NCBI RefSeq assembly: GCF_947493735.1
Contig: NZ_CANLSL010000001.1
Location: 186,001 to 250,000, forward strand
Direction: 5' to 3'
Source: an uncultured Acinetobacter sp.
GTDB lineage: Bacteria > Pseudomonadota > Gammaproteobacteria > Pseudomonadales > Moraxellaceae
DNA: 64,000 nt
Positions 1 to 8,602 of the stretch are shown piece by piece; position 1 is the first letter of the stretch, and every line of letters begins with the position of its first letter. The notes under the pieces are model-generated. The model did no database searches and was not told the DNA's origin. It worked only from the letters and a program-made list of their open reading frames with translations. The position numbers and the translations under genes are program-made.

Positions 1-1618
1 CATCTAGCGCATAGTGCACATCTTTACCAATATCAATCCGATACAGCGGTGGCATAGCGACATATAGATGCCCTTCTTCCACTAAACTTGGGAAATGACG
101 CACAAATAACGCACAGAGCAAAGTTGCAATATGCAATCCATCCGAATCCGCATCAGCGAGAATACAGACTTTGCCATAGCGTAGCTCGGATAGGTCATCA
201 CTGCCAGGATCGACACCGATGGCGATGGCGATATCATGTACCTCTTGTGAGGCAAGGACTTCATCAGAAGCGACTTCCCATGTATTCAGAATCTTGCCTC
301 GAATTGGCATAATCGCTTGGAAATTCTTATCGCGAGCTTGCTTGGCACTTCCACCCGCCGAATCACCTTCGACGATAAATAACTCTGAATCTTCACGAGT
401 TAAGCCTGCACAATCTGCCAATTTCCCTGGTAACGCAGGTCCTGAAGTGATTTTTTTACGTTCAACTTTTTTTGCGGCTTTTAAGCGTCGTCCTGCTTTG
501 GCAATGACAAGCTCTGCAAGCTGTATGGCAATCTCTGGATATTGATTCAACCACAGTGCAAAAGCATCTTTGGCAATGTTCAGTACAATCCCTGCGGCTT
601 CACGGCTTGATAGACGCTCTTTGGTTTGCCCTGAGAATTGTGGCTCTTGGAATTTCAAAGATAGAATAAAATTTACGCCATCCCAGACATCTTCAGGAGA
701 AATTTTTAGATTCCGTGGCAGCAGACTTCGCAATTCACAAAACTCACGCAGTGCATCGGTAATGCCTGAGCGTAGACCATTGACGTGTGTACCACCTTGC
801 GCCGTTGGAATCAAATTGACATAGCTTTCTTGGACGGCTTCACCACCTTCGACATTCCAGCAAACAGCAAATTCGCAACTCGATTTATCAACTTTACCAC
901 TGGTGACATACGGGATTTCAGGCAGAATATCTCGGTCTTGTACTTCATCTCGAAGATAGTCGAGCAAACCATTTTCAAATTGCCATTCGATTTTTTCATT
1001 GTTAATTTCATCGATATATTCGATATGCAAGCCCGCAGCGAGTACCGCTTTGGCTTTGAGGTTGTGCTTTAAGACTTTTAAGGCGAATTTCGGACTATCA
1101 AAATATTTTGGATTCGGTAAGAAATGAACCGTTGTACCAGTGGCACGTTTTGGCGCTTTGCCTTCAAACACTTGCAATGGCTGAGTCGGCTCGCCATCGG
1201 CAAAGTCCATTTTATAGAGATTGCCATCACGCTGAACCGTGACATTAACTTGCGTAGAGAGCGCATTGACGACTGAAATACCGACACCGTGCAAACCACC
1301 TGAGAATTCGTAGTTTTTATCGCTAAACTTACCGCCTGCATGCAGTTTGGTTAGAATAATTTCAATGCCACTTTGCCCATATTCAGGGTGAATATCAACA
1401 GGCATACCACGTCCATTATCTTCGACGGAGAGCGAGCCATCTGCATGGACAATGACTTTGATCTTGTTAGCGTGTCCTGCGAGTGCCTCATCGACCGCAT
1501 TATCAATCACTTCCTGCGCCAAATGGTTTGGCCGAGTGGTATCGGTATACATCCCTGGACGACGACGTACAGGATCAAGACCAGATAAGACTTCGAGCGA
1601 TTGGGCGGTATATGACAC
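1..1618 (-). CDS. parE: DNA topoisomerase IV subunit B (ParE), 3' end cut by window
   Basis: ATPase and TOPRIM subunit of topoisomerase IV, which decatenates daughter chromosomes together with ParC (encoded at 60794-63025). Translating the minus strand from a GTG at 1616-1618 gives about 539 residues before the window edge. GHKL ATPase motifs are visible near the N-terminus (EVIDNAVDEALAG, DNGRGMPVD, GGLHGVG), and TOPRIM motifs further on (FIVEGDSAGG and DADSDG). The opening residues SYTAQSLEVLSGLDPVRRRP are ParE-like rather than GyrB-like. The GTG start is chosen because an AAGGGA lies about 10 bases upstream and the protein family starts here. The C-terminal portion is outside the window, so intactness cannot be judged. 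Confidence 0.95.
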   Translation of the reverse strand, partial: MSYTAQSLEVLSGLDPVRRRPGMYTDTTRPNHLAQEVIDNAVDEALAGHANKIKVIVHADGSLSVEDNGRGMPVDIHPEYGQSGIEIILTKLHAGGKFSDKNYEFSGGLHGVGISVVNALSTQVNVTVQRDGNLYKMDFADGEPTQPLQVFEGKAPKRATGTTVHFLPNPKYFDSPKFALKVLKHNLKAKAVLAAGLHIEYIDEINNEKIEWQFENGLLDYLRDEVQDRDILPEIPYVTSGKVDKSSCEFAVCWNVEGGEAVQESYVNLIPTAQGGTHVNGLRSGITDALREFCELRSLLPRNLKISPEDVWDGVNFILSLKFQEPQFSGQTKERLSSREAAGIVLNIAKDAFALWLNQYPEIAIQLAELVIAKAGRRLKAAKKVERKKITSGPALPGKLADCAGLTREDSELFIVEGDSAGGSAKQARDKNFQAIMPIRGKILNTWEVASDEVLASQEVHDIAIAIGVDPGSDDLSELRYGKVCILADADSDGLHIATLLCALFVRHFPSLVEEGHLYVAMPPLYRIDIGKDVHYALD

Positions 1619-2054
1619 GTTATCGTTGTCCCTTAATGGATAGAAAAAGATAGCAGGCGAATATTGTTTTTAAACACTGTGCGTATTTTTACAGTAATTC
1701 TTAGGCTTTTAAAAGTGTTTGTGCGATTTGCTCGTTTTATCACGACAAATTATGACTGCTTATTGCGCTTTTTGTCGGTTATTTTTCATTATTGTTCAGG
1801 CAAATTTCTCTTTTTACATAAACACTTTAGTCGAACTTGCCGAATGCCGAGAACGTGTTATATTCAAGCATATGCAACATATCGCATAGATGTTGATCAA
1901 TGTAATTTGTCATTTTGACAAGAGATATTGTCTAACAAGAATCACTTTATGATCGGAGTGAATGCGATATAAAAGAAATTGAACAGATCGAAAATAAGAT
2001 TTGTGACTTTGCATAAAGGACGTGCAAAAGCACATACCCCGCCGAGGAAATACT
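1619..2054. other. Divergent intergenic region parE / hydrolase
   Basis: AT-rich 436-base spacer between the divergent parE and hydrolase genes; it must carry both promoters. A TTGACA hexamer lies at 1915-1920 and a TATAAA-like -10 at 1968-1973, but neither has a convincing partner at 17-base spacing, so no promoter is called. No convincing coding frame or repeat was seen. Confidence 0.5.
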
Positions 2055-3410
2055 ATGGCAAGCTTAACACCGCTACAAGAAACCTACTGTCGCTGGGATT
2101 CGACCCCACCTCATCAAGCAGACGTCCTAGAAGGATTGGCACAGTTAGTCACGGTGAACTTACTTGGCATTCACGATACGATGCAGATGATTCATCGTGA
2201 GGTCTTGCTCAAAACCCTCGGTTTTACTCAAGAACAATCCAACCGAATCTTAGAAAAGCCACTGGTGCAAACCTTATTTCATCATGGATATAGTTTTGCG
2301 CAAAATTATGGGACGCACATCCTGGCGCCTGCTTTGCGTCATATCAATTTTCGTTTTCCAAAGCTTCAAGAAAAAACCATGTCGCCTGCGATGCATTATG
2401 TCGTTGGTGCAATTAATGGTGTGATGGGTAACTATCTGCGTAGTCATCACAACCCGATCGCCCTACCAATGGTGTTTTATGATCACTATGGGCAATTGCA
2501 AAAAGGTGATTTGAAAGGTCGTGTGGTCATTTTGGTACATGGTCTATGTATGAATCACCTGACTTGGGCGAAAGGTAGTCACGCAGGCATTGGTGAGCAC
2601 CTACTTGCTCAGCGTGATAACAACACCATCATTTATCTGAACTACAACACTGGACGCCGTATCTCTGCCAATGGTAAAACCTTTGCGCGTCAAATCGAAG
2701 ACTTATTGCAACGCAATCCTGAGATTACCAGTATCGATCTGATTGGTCACAGTATGGGTGGTCTAGTTTCACGTAGTGCATTGTTCTATGGTAAACAAAA
2801 TGTCCACCATTGGATCAACAAAGTTGGCAATTTGGTCTGTATCGGTTCGCCGCATCATGGCGCAGTATTAGAACGTCTAGGCTTTATGTTGCAAGATCGC
2901 TTGGGTCGTTTTCCAATTCTCAATCGTATTGGTCGCCTTACACAGATTCGAAGCGACGGTATTCTAGACTTACGCTACGGCAGTGTTCGTGATGACGATT
3001 GGGAACACCTTGAAGTCCGTACAGGTACGCTGACCGATGTGCGTAAAACAGCACCTTTACCAAGCCGTATTAATAGCTTCTTGGTCGCTGGCACTATTGA
3101 AACCAAGCCAAAGCAATCCAAGGCTTTAGAAGTGGTTGGCGACTATTTGGTGAGTGTCAGTAGTGCACTCGGTGAACATCCAAATCCAAAATATCAGCTG
3201 AATGTGCCTGAGCCACACAAAGCGGTTTTCTATGGTTTAAACCATATGGAAATTCAGTACCACTCACAGGTCGCTGAACAGATCACACGCTGGTTTTATC
3301 CTGAGAATTTGTCTGAACCGACGAAGCGTATCGAAAATCTTACCCAAGCTGACCACGAACATGTGCAAAGTAAAGAAATGTATGAAATGGCAGGAATCGT
3401 CGAAACCTAA
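2055..3410 (+). CDS. Alpha/beta hydrolase, lipase/PGAP1-like
   Basis: Predicted serine esterase or lipase of 451 residues. The sequence shows an oxyanion-type HGL at residues 162-164 and the nucleophile elbow GHSMGG with Ser233. A GSPHHGA stretch follows, as in PGAP1-like and triacylglycerol lipases, and a late conserved His lies near GLNHMEIQYHS. No signal peptide or membrane segment is evident, so a cytoplasmic or membrane-associated location is likely. The start at ATG 2055 is preferred over an in-frame upstream ATG at 2022 because GAGGAA sits at 2044-2049 with good spacing. It stands alone, divergent from parE, and ends in its own terminator. The substrate cannot be inferred. Confidence 0.85.
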   Translation: MASLTPLQETYCRWDSTPPHQADVLEGLAQLVTVNLLGIHDTMQMIHREVLLKTLGFTQEQSNRILEKPLVQTLFHHGYSFAQNYGTHILAPALRHINFRFPKLQEKTMSPAMHYVVGAINGVMGNYLRSHHNPIALPMVFYDHYGQLQKGDLKGRVVILVHGLCMNHLTWAKGSHAGIGEHLLAQRDNNTIIYLNYNTGRRISANGKTFARQIEDLLQRNPEITSIDLIGHSMGGLVSRSALFYGKQNVHHWINKVGNLVCIGSPHHGAVLERLGFMLQDRLGRFPILNRIGRLTQIRSDGILDLRYGSVRDDDWEHLEVRTGTLTDVRKTAPLPSRINSFLVAGTIETKPKQSKALEVVGDYLVSVSSALGEHPNPKYQLNVPEPHKAVFYGLNHMEIQYHSQVAEQITRWFYPENLSEPTKRIENLTQADHEHVQSKEMYEMAGIVET

Positions 3411-3422
3411 TGCAGTTCATTA

Positions 3423-3448
3423 AATCAGGCTTTTCGCCTGATTTTTTT
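3423..3448 (+). terminator. Rho-independent terminator after hydrolase
   Basis: Stem AATCAGGC / GCCTGATT with a 5-base loop, followed by a T-run, 13 bases after the stop codon. Confidence 0.85.
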
Positions 3449-3470
3449 AAAATTGATCGTTTTTGAGTAG

Positions 3471-3680
3471 TCTCAGTTCTCCATGAGATGAGTAAAATCT
3501 ATCTGATTCGTGGTAACTTCAGTCGCATTGTTCGAGGACAGGATAAATTTCGCAAAGTGACGTTCTTCAAAGCATTGGATAAATTTTAGTGTATGACCGA
3601 GTTTGCGACTGACAAATGGCTTTGCCTACTTTCCCCGAAAGGAAAGTAGGTCGAACCGAAGGTTAATCCAGTAATACGAG
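3471..3680 (+). ncRNA. Structured repeat RNA candidate, copy A (possible C4-like sRNA)
   Basis: Roughly 210 bases strongly similar to 58472-58670 in the same orientation. Three pairings can be seen: a 5' hairpin TCTCA/TGAGA (3471-3475 with 3484-3488); a long-range 9-bp helix TCAGTCGCA (3519-3527) with TGCGACTGA (3604-3612); and a perfect 10-bp terminal hairpin CCTACTTTCC/GGAAAGTAGG around a CCGAAA loop (3625-3650). Copy B keeps each helix, with paired substitutions in the first and third. This is evidence for selection on RNA or hairpin structure. Multicopy C4-antisense-like sRNAs are known in Acinetobacter; membership is inference and not tested. No promoter has been identified. Confidence 0.6.
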
Positions 3681-3974
3681 TATAAACCTCAAGACCTTGC
3701 CTAAAATGCTCAGCTTTTTAAAACCATGCACGACATAACTTTTCGAACTCAGGTTAAAAAATTACCAAAGCACAGCACAACTGTTGTGCATTGTTACGCC
3801 CTTTACATCTTATATTTTTTAAAACTTTGCAATTCCTGTTAGTTTAATTTTTGTACCACGTTGTTTTGTCCCAAGATGAAATGTCTTGGCATTACTTCAA
3901 CACATATCTAAACAGTCAATTTTTAACTCATTCTCTGATTTTTATTTTTTGATCATAAAACAAGGAGTTGTATC
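3681..3974. other. Intergenic stretch upstream of dodecin
   Basis: AT-rich, non-coding. It holds a perfect dyad GCACAACTGTTGTGC at 3775-3789 (6-bp arms, 3-base centre), which could be an operator or a small hairpin upstream of the dodecin gene. Nothing else is recognised before the AAGGAG ribosome-binding site at about 3961-3966. Confidence 0.4.
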
Positions 3975-4193
3975 ATGTCAGTTGCTAAGAATGTTGAGAT
4001 CAGTAGTAGCTCAAGCAAGAGTTTTGAAGATGCTATTCAGCAAGGTATTGCACGTGTCAATAAGACGGTGAAAAATGTAGAAGGTGCGTGGATCAAAGAG
4101 CAAAAAGTCCGTATCAAAGATGGCACCATCACAAGCTACAATGTGATGATGATCGTTAGCTTCGTGATTGATGGCGATGATGATTTAAAATAA
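3975..4193 (+). CDS. Dodecin family flavin-binding protein
   Basis: A 72-residue protein with the dodecin signature: an N-terminal strand, the helix FEDAIQQGIARVNKTVKNVE, then GAWIKEQKVRI and a strand ending in the acidic tail DGDDDLK. Dodecins form hollow dodecamers that store or buffer flavins (riboflavin, FMN, or CoA-linked ligands) in the cytoplasm. Length matches the family (about 65-75 residues). The start follows AAGGAG with suitable spacing. Monocistronic, with a terminator 40 bases downstream. The ligand preference cannot be told from sequence alone. Confidence 0.92.
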   Translation: MSVAKNVEISSSSSKSFEDAIQQGIARVNKTVKNVEGAWIKEQKVRIKDGTITSYNVMMIVSFVIDGDDDLK

Positions 4194-4234
4194 GTTTGAA
4201 GTGATTTATGTTATAGAATCACAGATAATCTAAG

Positions 4235-4257
4235 CCGAGCACTATGCTCGGTTTTTT
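4235..4257 (+). terminator. Rho-independent terminator after dodecin
   Basis: Stem CCGAGC/GCTCGG (4235-4240 with 4246-4251) followed by TTTTTT. Confidence 0.85.
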
Positions 4258-4377
4258 GCGCCCGTTTTTGTGTGTGCGGTCTTTTATGCTCATTTTTTAT
4301 GATTTCAATTTCTCTATTTAAAGCATGATAAAATTTTACCAATATTTCATTTGATCAATGCAATTTCCTTTTAATTC

Positions 4378-5517
4378 ATGCCAAATCGCCTTATTCAGCC
4401 AGAAAATCCAAACAATGAATTCGCACAACTTGTTGCCAACGTTACTACAGACAGTGCGCATTATCAACAGATTTTTAGCCAAAATTTACTGAAATGGTTT
4501 GCACAGCATGGTCGCCACGATCTACCGTGGCAAGTCAAAGATGATCCCTACAAAGTGTGGGTATCGGAGATCATGCTTCAGCAAACTCAAGTGAAAACTG
4601 TGTTACGTTATTTTGATCGTTTTATGGCGCGTTTTCCGACGGTGCAAGATTTGGCAAAAGCAGAATGGGACGAGGTTGCACCGTATTGGGCAGGTTTGGG
4701 CTATTACGCACGTGCTCGCAATCTACATAAAGCCGCTCAACAATTGATTTCGCAAGGGAGTTTGCCACGTGATCTAGACGGTTGGATGGCGCTTTCAGGC
4801 GTAGGTCGGTCAACCGCAGGCGCATTGATGTCACTCGGTTTGGAACAATTTGGTGTCATTCTAGATGGCAATGTAAAACGTGTGCTATCTCGTTTCTTTG
4901 CCATTTCAGGTGATTTGAGTAGCTCAAAAAATGAGAAATTGCTTTGGCAACTTGCCACTGCACTCGTCCCCGAAGCCGATCATGCAGAATATACGCAAGC
5001 AATCATGGATCTTGGCGCAACATTATGTACACCAAAAAAACCACTGTGTATGTACTGTCCGATGCAGACAGATTGCCAAGCTTTCGCACAAGATCGAGTG
5101 CTTGATTTTCCACAGAAAAAATTTAAGAAAGCTGTCCCGATTAAACATGCGGATGTACTGATTATTGAGTTTAAGAATCAATGGTTATGGTACAAACGTC
5201 CTGAGCAAGGCATTTGGGGTGGACTACATTGTTTACCAATCATTGAGCAAAGTCGTGAGAAAACCAATGCGCAGGAAGATGAATTTAAAATTCTGATTGG
5301 AAAATATAACTTACAAGCATCTGATACCGTGCAGATTAAACATCAATTTACCCATTTTACTTGGCTTTTAAATTGTCATCGTTTTATCGTTGCAGCAGAT
5401 CAAGCGAAACAATTACAGCAACAATTTTCAGCGCAATTTTATGCTATACAAGACCTAGAAAGTGTAGCGATTCCTACTGCGATGCAAAAAGTCGTTAACC
5501 ATTTCAGAGAGAGTTAG
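4378..5517 (+). CDS. mutY: A/G-specific adenine DNA glycosylase MutY
   Basis: Removes adenine mispaired with 8-oxoguanine in base excision repair. The 379 residues show the HhH-GPD fold with catalytic Glu64 (in SEIMLQQTQV) and Asp163 (in LDGNVKRV), the helix-hairpin-helix SGVGRSTAGA, and the 4Fe-4S ligand set C-X6-C-X2-C-X5-C in CTPKKPLCMYCPMQTDC. A C-terminal NUDIX-like domain (about 250-375) recognises 8-oxoG. The N-terminus carries about 30 residues before the usual family start; the next in-frame ATGs fall inside the conserved core, so ATG 4378 is kept. A lipoprotein gene begins 39 bases downstream and may be co-transcribed. Confidence 0.95.
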   Translation: MPNRLIQPENPNNEFAQLVANVTTDSAHYQQIFSQNLLKWFAQHGRHDLPWQVKDDPYKVWVSEIMLQQTQVKTVLRYFDRFMARFPTVQDLAKAEWDEVAPYWAGLGYYARARNLHKAAQQLISQGSLPRDLDGWMALSGVGRSTAGALMSLGLEQFGVILDGNVKRVLSRFFAISGDLSSSKNEKLLWQLATALVPEADHAEYTQAIMDLGATLCTPKKPLCMYCPMQTDCQAFAQDRVLDFPQKKFKKAVPIKHADVLIIEFKNQWLWYKRPEQGIWGGLHCLPIIEQSREKTNAQEDEFKILIGKYNLQASDTVQIKHQFTHFTWLLNCHRFIVAADQAKQLQQQFSAQFYAIQDLESVAIPTAMQKVVNHFRES

Positions 5518-5556
5518 GCAAAATACTGCCAAATTAGAAATAAGGATGTTCAAATC

Positions 5557-6129
5557 ATGTTGCGATTTTTTCAAATTTATCACTTCAAGATTCAAAAGCG
5601 ACTGATTCATCTTTTTACAGTTTTTACTTTAGCCATATTGGTCGTTGGTTGTGCCTCAAAACCAGTGAAGCGCACGCCACTTGATCCATCCAAAGTGCAA
5701 CAACTGCAACGCCAAAACTTGGCAACTCGTCTTCCTGTCCCTGTGAATGGTGTATCTCGCAAGGCATTACGTGACACATGGGGCGCATCACGCAGTAGTG
5801 GTCGAACTCATGAAGGCATCGATATCATGGCAGAACATGGCACCAAAGTGTTTAGCACCACATCAGGCATCATCGCTGATATGAAAGATAATCGCTTAGG
5901 TGGCAAAGTGATTTGGATTCGAGGACCTGCGGGCTCGTGGCATTATTATGCACATTTGCAAAAGCACAAACGTGGCTTGGAAGTCGGTGATAGCGTGAGC
6001 AAAGGTGATTTGATTGGCTATGTTGGTAGCACAGGCAATGCAAGTCGTACTGCACCACATTTACATTATGGGATTTATTTGGGTGGTAAAGGGCGTAATG
6101 CTGTGAATCCATATCCTTATTTACGATAG
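5557..6129 (+). CDS. M23/LytM-family peptidase lipoprotein
   Basis: A 190-residue predicted lipoprotein. An N-terminal hydrophobic segment ends in a lipobox-like LVVGC (Cys near residue 32), then a short linker and an M23 domain. Zinc-site motifs HEGID (HxxxD) and HLH (in PHLHYG) are intact, so it could be an active murein endopeptidase, unlike degenerate EnvC/NlpD-type activators. Probable location: outer-membrane periplasmic face. It lies 39 bases after mutY. Its TAG stop overlaps the first base of a long palindromic element (6129-6271), which may end its transcript. Confidence 0.88.
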   Translation: MLRFFQIYHFKIQKRLIHLFTVFTLAILVVGCASKPVKRTPLDPSKVQQLQRQNLATRLPVPVNGVSRKALRDTWGASRSSGRTHEGIDIMAEHGTKVFSTTSGIIADMKDNRLGGKVIWIRGPAGSWHYYAHLQKHKRGLEVGDSVSKGDLIGYVGSTGNASRTAPHLHYGIYLGGKGRNAVNPYPYLR

Positions 6130-6271
6130 GGAGCTTCGGAAAACCACCTGCGTAGGCAAATCTCTACGTTGCTCCTTGCTCGCAATCCTCATGTACGATA
6201 TTGTACACTGCGGTTGCTGTGCGAGGTGCGCCTTGAGATTTGCTCTACTCACTAAGTTTTACAAAACTCCC
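6129..6271. repeat. 143-bp imperfect palindrome
   Basis: Begins with GGGAG at the stop codon of the M23 gene and ends with CTCCC at 6267-6271. The arms match as inverted repeats across the whole element, for example GCAAATCTCT on the left against AGAGCAAATCTC read on the opposite strand from the right. The centre TGTACGATATTGTACA (6192-6207) sits at the exact midpoint. It could fold into one long hairpin in RNA or a cruciform in DNA. It resembles genus-specific palindromic repeats, but I find no second copy in this window. Confidence 0.75.
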
Positions 6272-6306
6272 TTTAAAGAATTTCCAATTGTTAAAAATCA
6301 AACGAT

Positions 6307-6564
6307 ATGAATACTGAACAGCTCGTTGAGCGTCTGATTGCATTTGCCGAAGCAGGCAATCAACAAAAAATCCAACTAGCAAATGGCTCAATCATTCAAG
6401 GTTGGGTGATGGAGATCACCGACGAAGCCCTATTCATCAGCTCAGGCTATTCGGATAAAGTGGGTAAAGATCAATGGATCAAGCATCAAGACTTAATCAC
6501 CGCAGAATTATTCTATTGGGATAATAAAAATGATACGTGGGCAGTTTTTCATTTGAATGATTAA
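6307..6564 (+). CDS. Small conserved-looking hypothetical protein, Sm-like
   Basis: An 85-residue soluble protein of unknown function. A short N-terminal helix (residues 1-17) is followed by alternating beta-like segments: KIQLANGSIIQGWVMEI, ALFISSGYS, QWIKHQDLITAELFYW. The helix-then-five-strand pattern, with a Gly in the second strand, resembles small Sm-like beta barrels; this is inference from pattern only. It has no Cys, signal peptide or membrane segment. The ribosome-binding site before ATG 6307 is weak. It lies between a palindromic repeat and recN and is probably transcribed alone. Confidence 0.65.
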   Translation: MNTEQLVERLIAFAEAGNQQKIQLANGSIIQGWVMEITDEALFISSGYSDKVGKDQWIKHQDLITAELFYWDNKNDTWAVFHLND

Positions 6565-6748
6565 ATAAAAGTAACGAATGTAAATTTTACTGTGAATTTT
6601 TCAAATCTTCACAGCTGGACATATCATTTTTTCAACAAAATACAGTAGTATAAAGTGGTTGGTTTAGGCAGTCTGAACGATTGCTCATCCAAAGAACCGA
6701 TCCAAAAACTCACACAATCACAATCCGTATTTAGAAAATTACTCGCCT

Positions 6749-8437
6749 ATGCTTAGCCACATCACACTTATTGATTTTGCCCTTGCCGACCATCTTGAAC
6801 TTGAAATTCATCAAGGTTTCAACGTCCTAACAGGTGAAACTGGTGCAGGAAAGTCTTTATTGCTTGATGCGCTTTCAGCGTGTTTGGGCGAACGCAGTGA
6901 TGCCACACAAGTACGTTATGGCAAAGAAAAAGCCGAAGTCATTGCAACATTTGCCTATCAAGCAAATAGTCCTGAACAAACTTGGCTCAAAGAGCATGAG
7001 CTCGAAGACCATGAACTCGAAAATGAGTCAGGCGAGATCGTGATTCGTCGAGTGATCTTCTCTACAGGTCGTAGCAAAGCATGGATCAATGGTCGCCCAA
7101 CTAGCCTAACAGAGTTGAAAACTTTAGGTCGCCTCTTGGTACTTCTATATAGCCAACATAGTCAGCAACAGCTTCTCGATCCACCTTATCCGAAGCGTTG
7201 GCTAGATCGTTATAGCGGATTGCAAGCACAGGCAACACAAGTGAAAAGCGCCTACCACGCTTGGCAAAAGGCTGCAAAACAATATCAGTCCGCACTCGAT
7301 GCACAGCATACTCGTGCCACGCAGATCGCTCAACTTGAGCAACAGCTTGAAGATGTCGAGCCATTATTAGAGATTAATTATCAAGAGATTGAGCAAGAAT
7401 ACGATCGCTTGAGCCATCACGAAACCATGATGCAAGACTGTGCCTCGATCATGTATGCACTGGATGAGTCAGAGCAAAATTTACTTCAAGAACTTGGCAA
7501 TGTTTTACGCCGTGCCGAAGCGCAACAATCTCGCAGTCCACAGCTTGAACAGGTCTACAACAGCATCGTCAATGCACAAAGTGAACTGGAAGATGCCAGT
7601 GCAACACTACGTCAATTTGTCGATCGGCAAAGTTTCGATCCTGAACGCATGGAAACCCTGAATCAACAGCTTGAACAGTTCCATCGCCTTGCACGTAAAT
7701 ATCGTATTCAACCTGATGAACTCATCGCACAACAAGCCATTTGGCAAGCTGAATTAGAACAACTGAATTTTCTCGATAATCCTGAGAAATTGGCTGAACA
7801 TGTCGCAGAGCTTGAACAGACTTTCTTAAATGACGCAGAGCAACTCAATGATGCACGCTTAGCCGTTGCAGATGATGTTGCGCAGAAATTAAGTGAGCAA
7901 GTCAAACCTTTGGCATTGCCTGAAGCATTATTCAAATTTGATTTTCAACCTTTTGACACACCAAATGCAGAAGGCTTGAGTGCAATCCAATTACTTTTTA
8001 CTGCCAACAAAGGTATTCCACCGCAGCCTTTGGCACGTGTCGCATCAGGTGGTGAGCTTTCTCGTATTGCGCTAGTGATGCAAGTCATGAACGCCAGCAA
8101 AGCCGATGCCGAAGTTTTGGTATTTGATGAGATTGATGTCGGAATTAGTGGCGGGACAGCAGAGATCGTCGGAAGGCTTTTGGCAAATCTCGCCGATCAT
8201 GTACAAATCCTCTGTATTACTCATCAAGCGCAAGTCGCAGCGCAATCGGATCAGCATTTACTGGTCAAAAAACAACAAACCGATCCTGCTAGTAGTACCA
8301 TTCTCGTTTTGGATGAGCACGAGCGCATTCATGAGTTGGCACGCATGTCAGGTGGCGTAGAGATTAACGACACCACACTGCAACACGCCAAGCAACTTCG
8401 AGAGCTCAAGTTTTCCTCAAAATCAAAATTGCATTGA
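6749..8437 (+). CDS. recN: DNA repair protein RecN
   Basis: SMC-like ATPase acting in double-strand break repair and recombination. The 562 residues carry Walker A GETGAGKS at 29-36, a long central coiled-coil region (about 155-370, rich in Glu, Gln and Leu), the ABC signature in VASGGELSRIALVMQ, and Walker B VLVFDEIDVGISGG. Length agrees with the family (about 550). ATG 6749 begins directly at the conserved MLSHITLIDFAL. It stands alone, with non-coding gaps on both sides. Members of this genus lack a classical LexA, so no SOS box was expected and none is called. Confidence 0.96.
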   Translation: MLSHITLIDFALADHLELEIHQGFNVLTGETGAGKSLLLDALSACLGERSDATQVRYGKEKAEVIATFAYQANSPEQTWLKEHELEDHELENESGEIVIRRVIFSTGRSKAWINGRPTSLTELKTLGRLLVLLYSQHSQQQLLDPPYPKRWLDRYSGLQAQATQVKSAYHAWQKAAKQYQSALDAQHTRATQIAQLEQQLEDVEPLLEINYQEIEQEYDRLSHHETMMQDCASIMYALDESEQNLLQELGNVLRRAEAQQSRSPQLEQVYNSIVNAQSELEDASATLRQFVDRQSFDPERMETLNQQLEQFHRLARKYRIQPDELIAQQAIWQAELEQLNFLDNPEKLAEHVAELEQTFLNDAEQLNDARLAVADDVAQKLSEQVKPLALPEALFKFDFQPFDTPNAEGLSAIQLLFTANKGIPPQPLARVASGGELSRIALVMQVMNASKADAEVLVFDEIDVGISGGTAEIVGRLLANLADHVQILCITHQAQVAAQSDQHLLVKKQQTDPASSTILVLDEHERIHELARMSGGVEINDTTLQHAKQLRELKFSSKSKLH

Positions 8438-8602
8438 GCATCCATTGCCGTTTGTTTTTTATTCACTATTCGGGTTTTCTATATGATTTGAGGTTTAGAT
8501 GACCAAAAATCATTGGCTTTCTAAGCCACGTCGAGTATGTTGGAAAGATAGACTTTTCATTTCGATAAATATTTAAAATTCATGAAATAGGAGATTGAAT
8601 GG

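Noticed and set aside
1664-1918. Hydrophobic 84-codon open frame in the parE/hydrolase spacer
   Set aside because: AT-rich, no ribosome-binding site, residue pattern not protein-like; treated as chance.
1915-1943. TTGACA promoter upstream of the hydrolase
   Set aside because: At 17-base spacing the -10 would be AGAATC, too far from TATAAT to call.
3641-3670. GTCGAACC stretch that looks like a tRNA T-arm
   Set aside because: No acceptor, D or anticodon stems around it; it belongs to the structured repeat, where it is shared with copy B.
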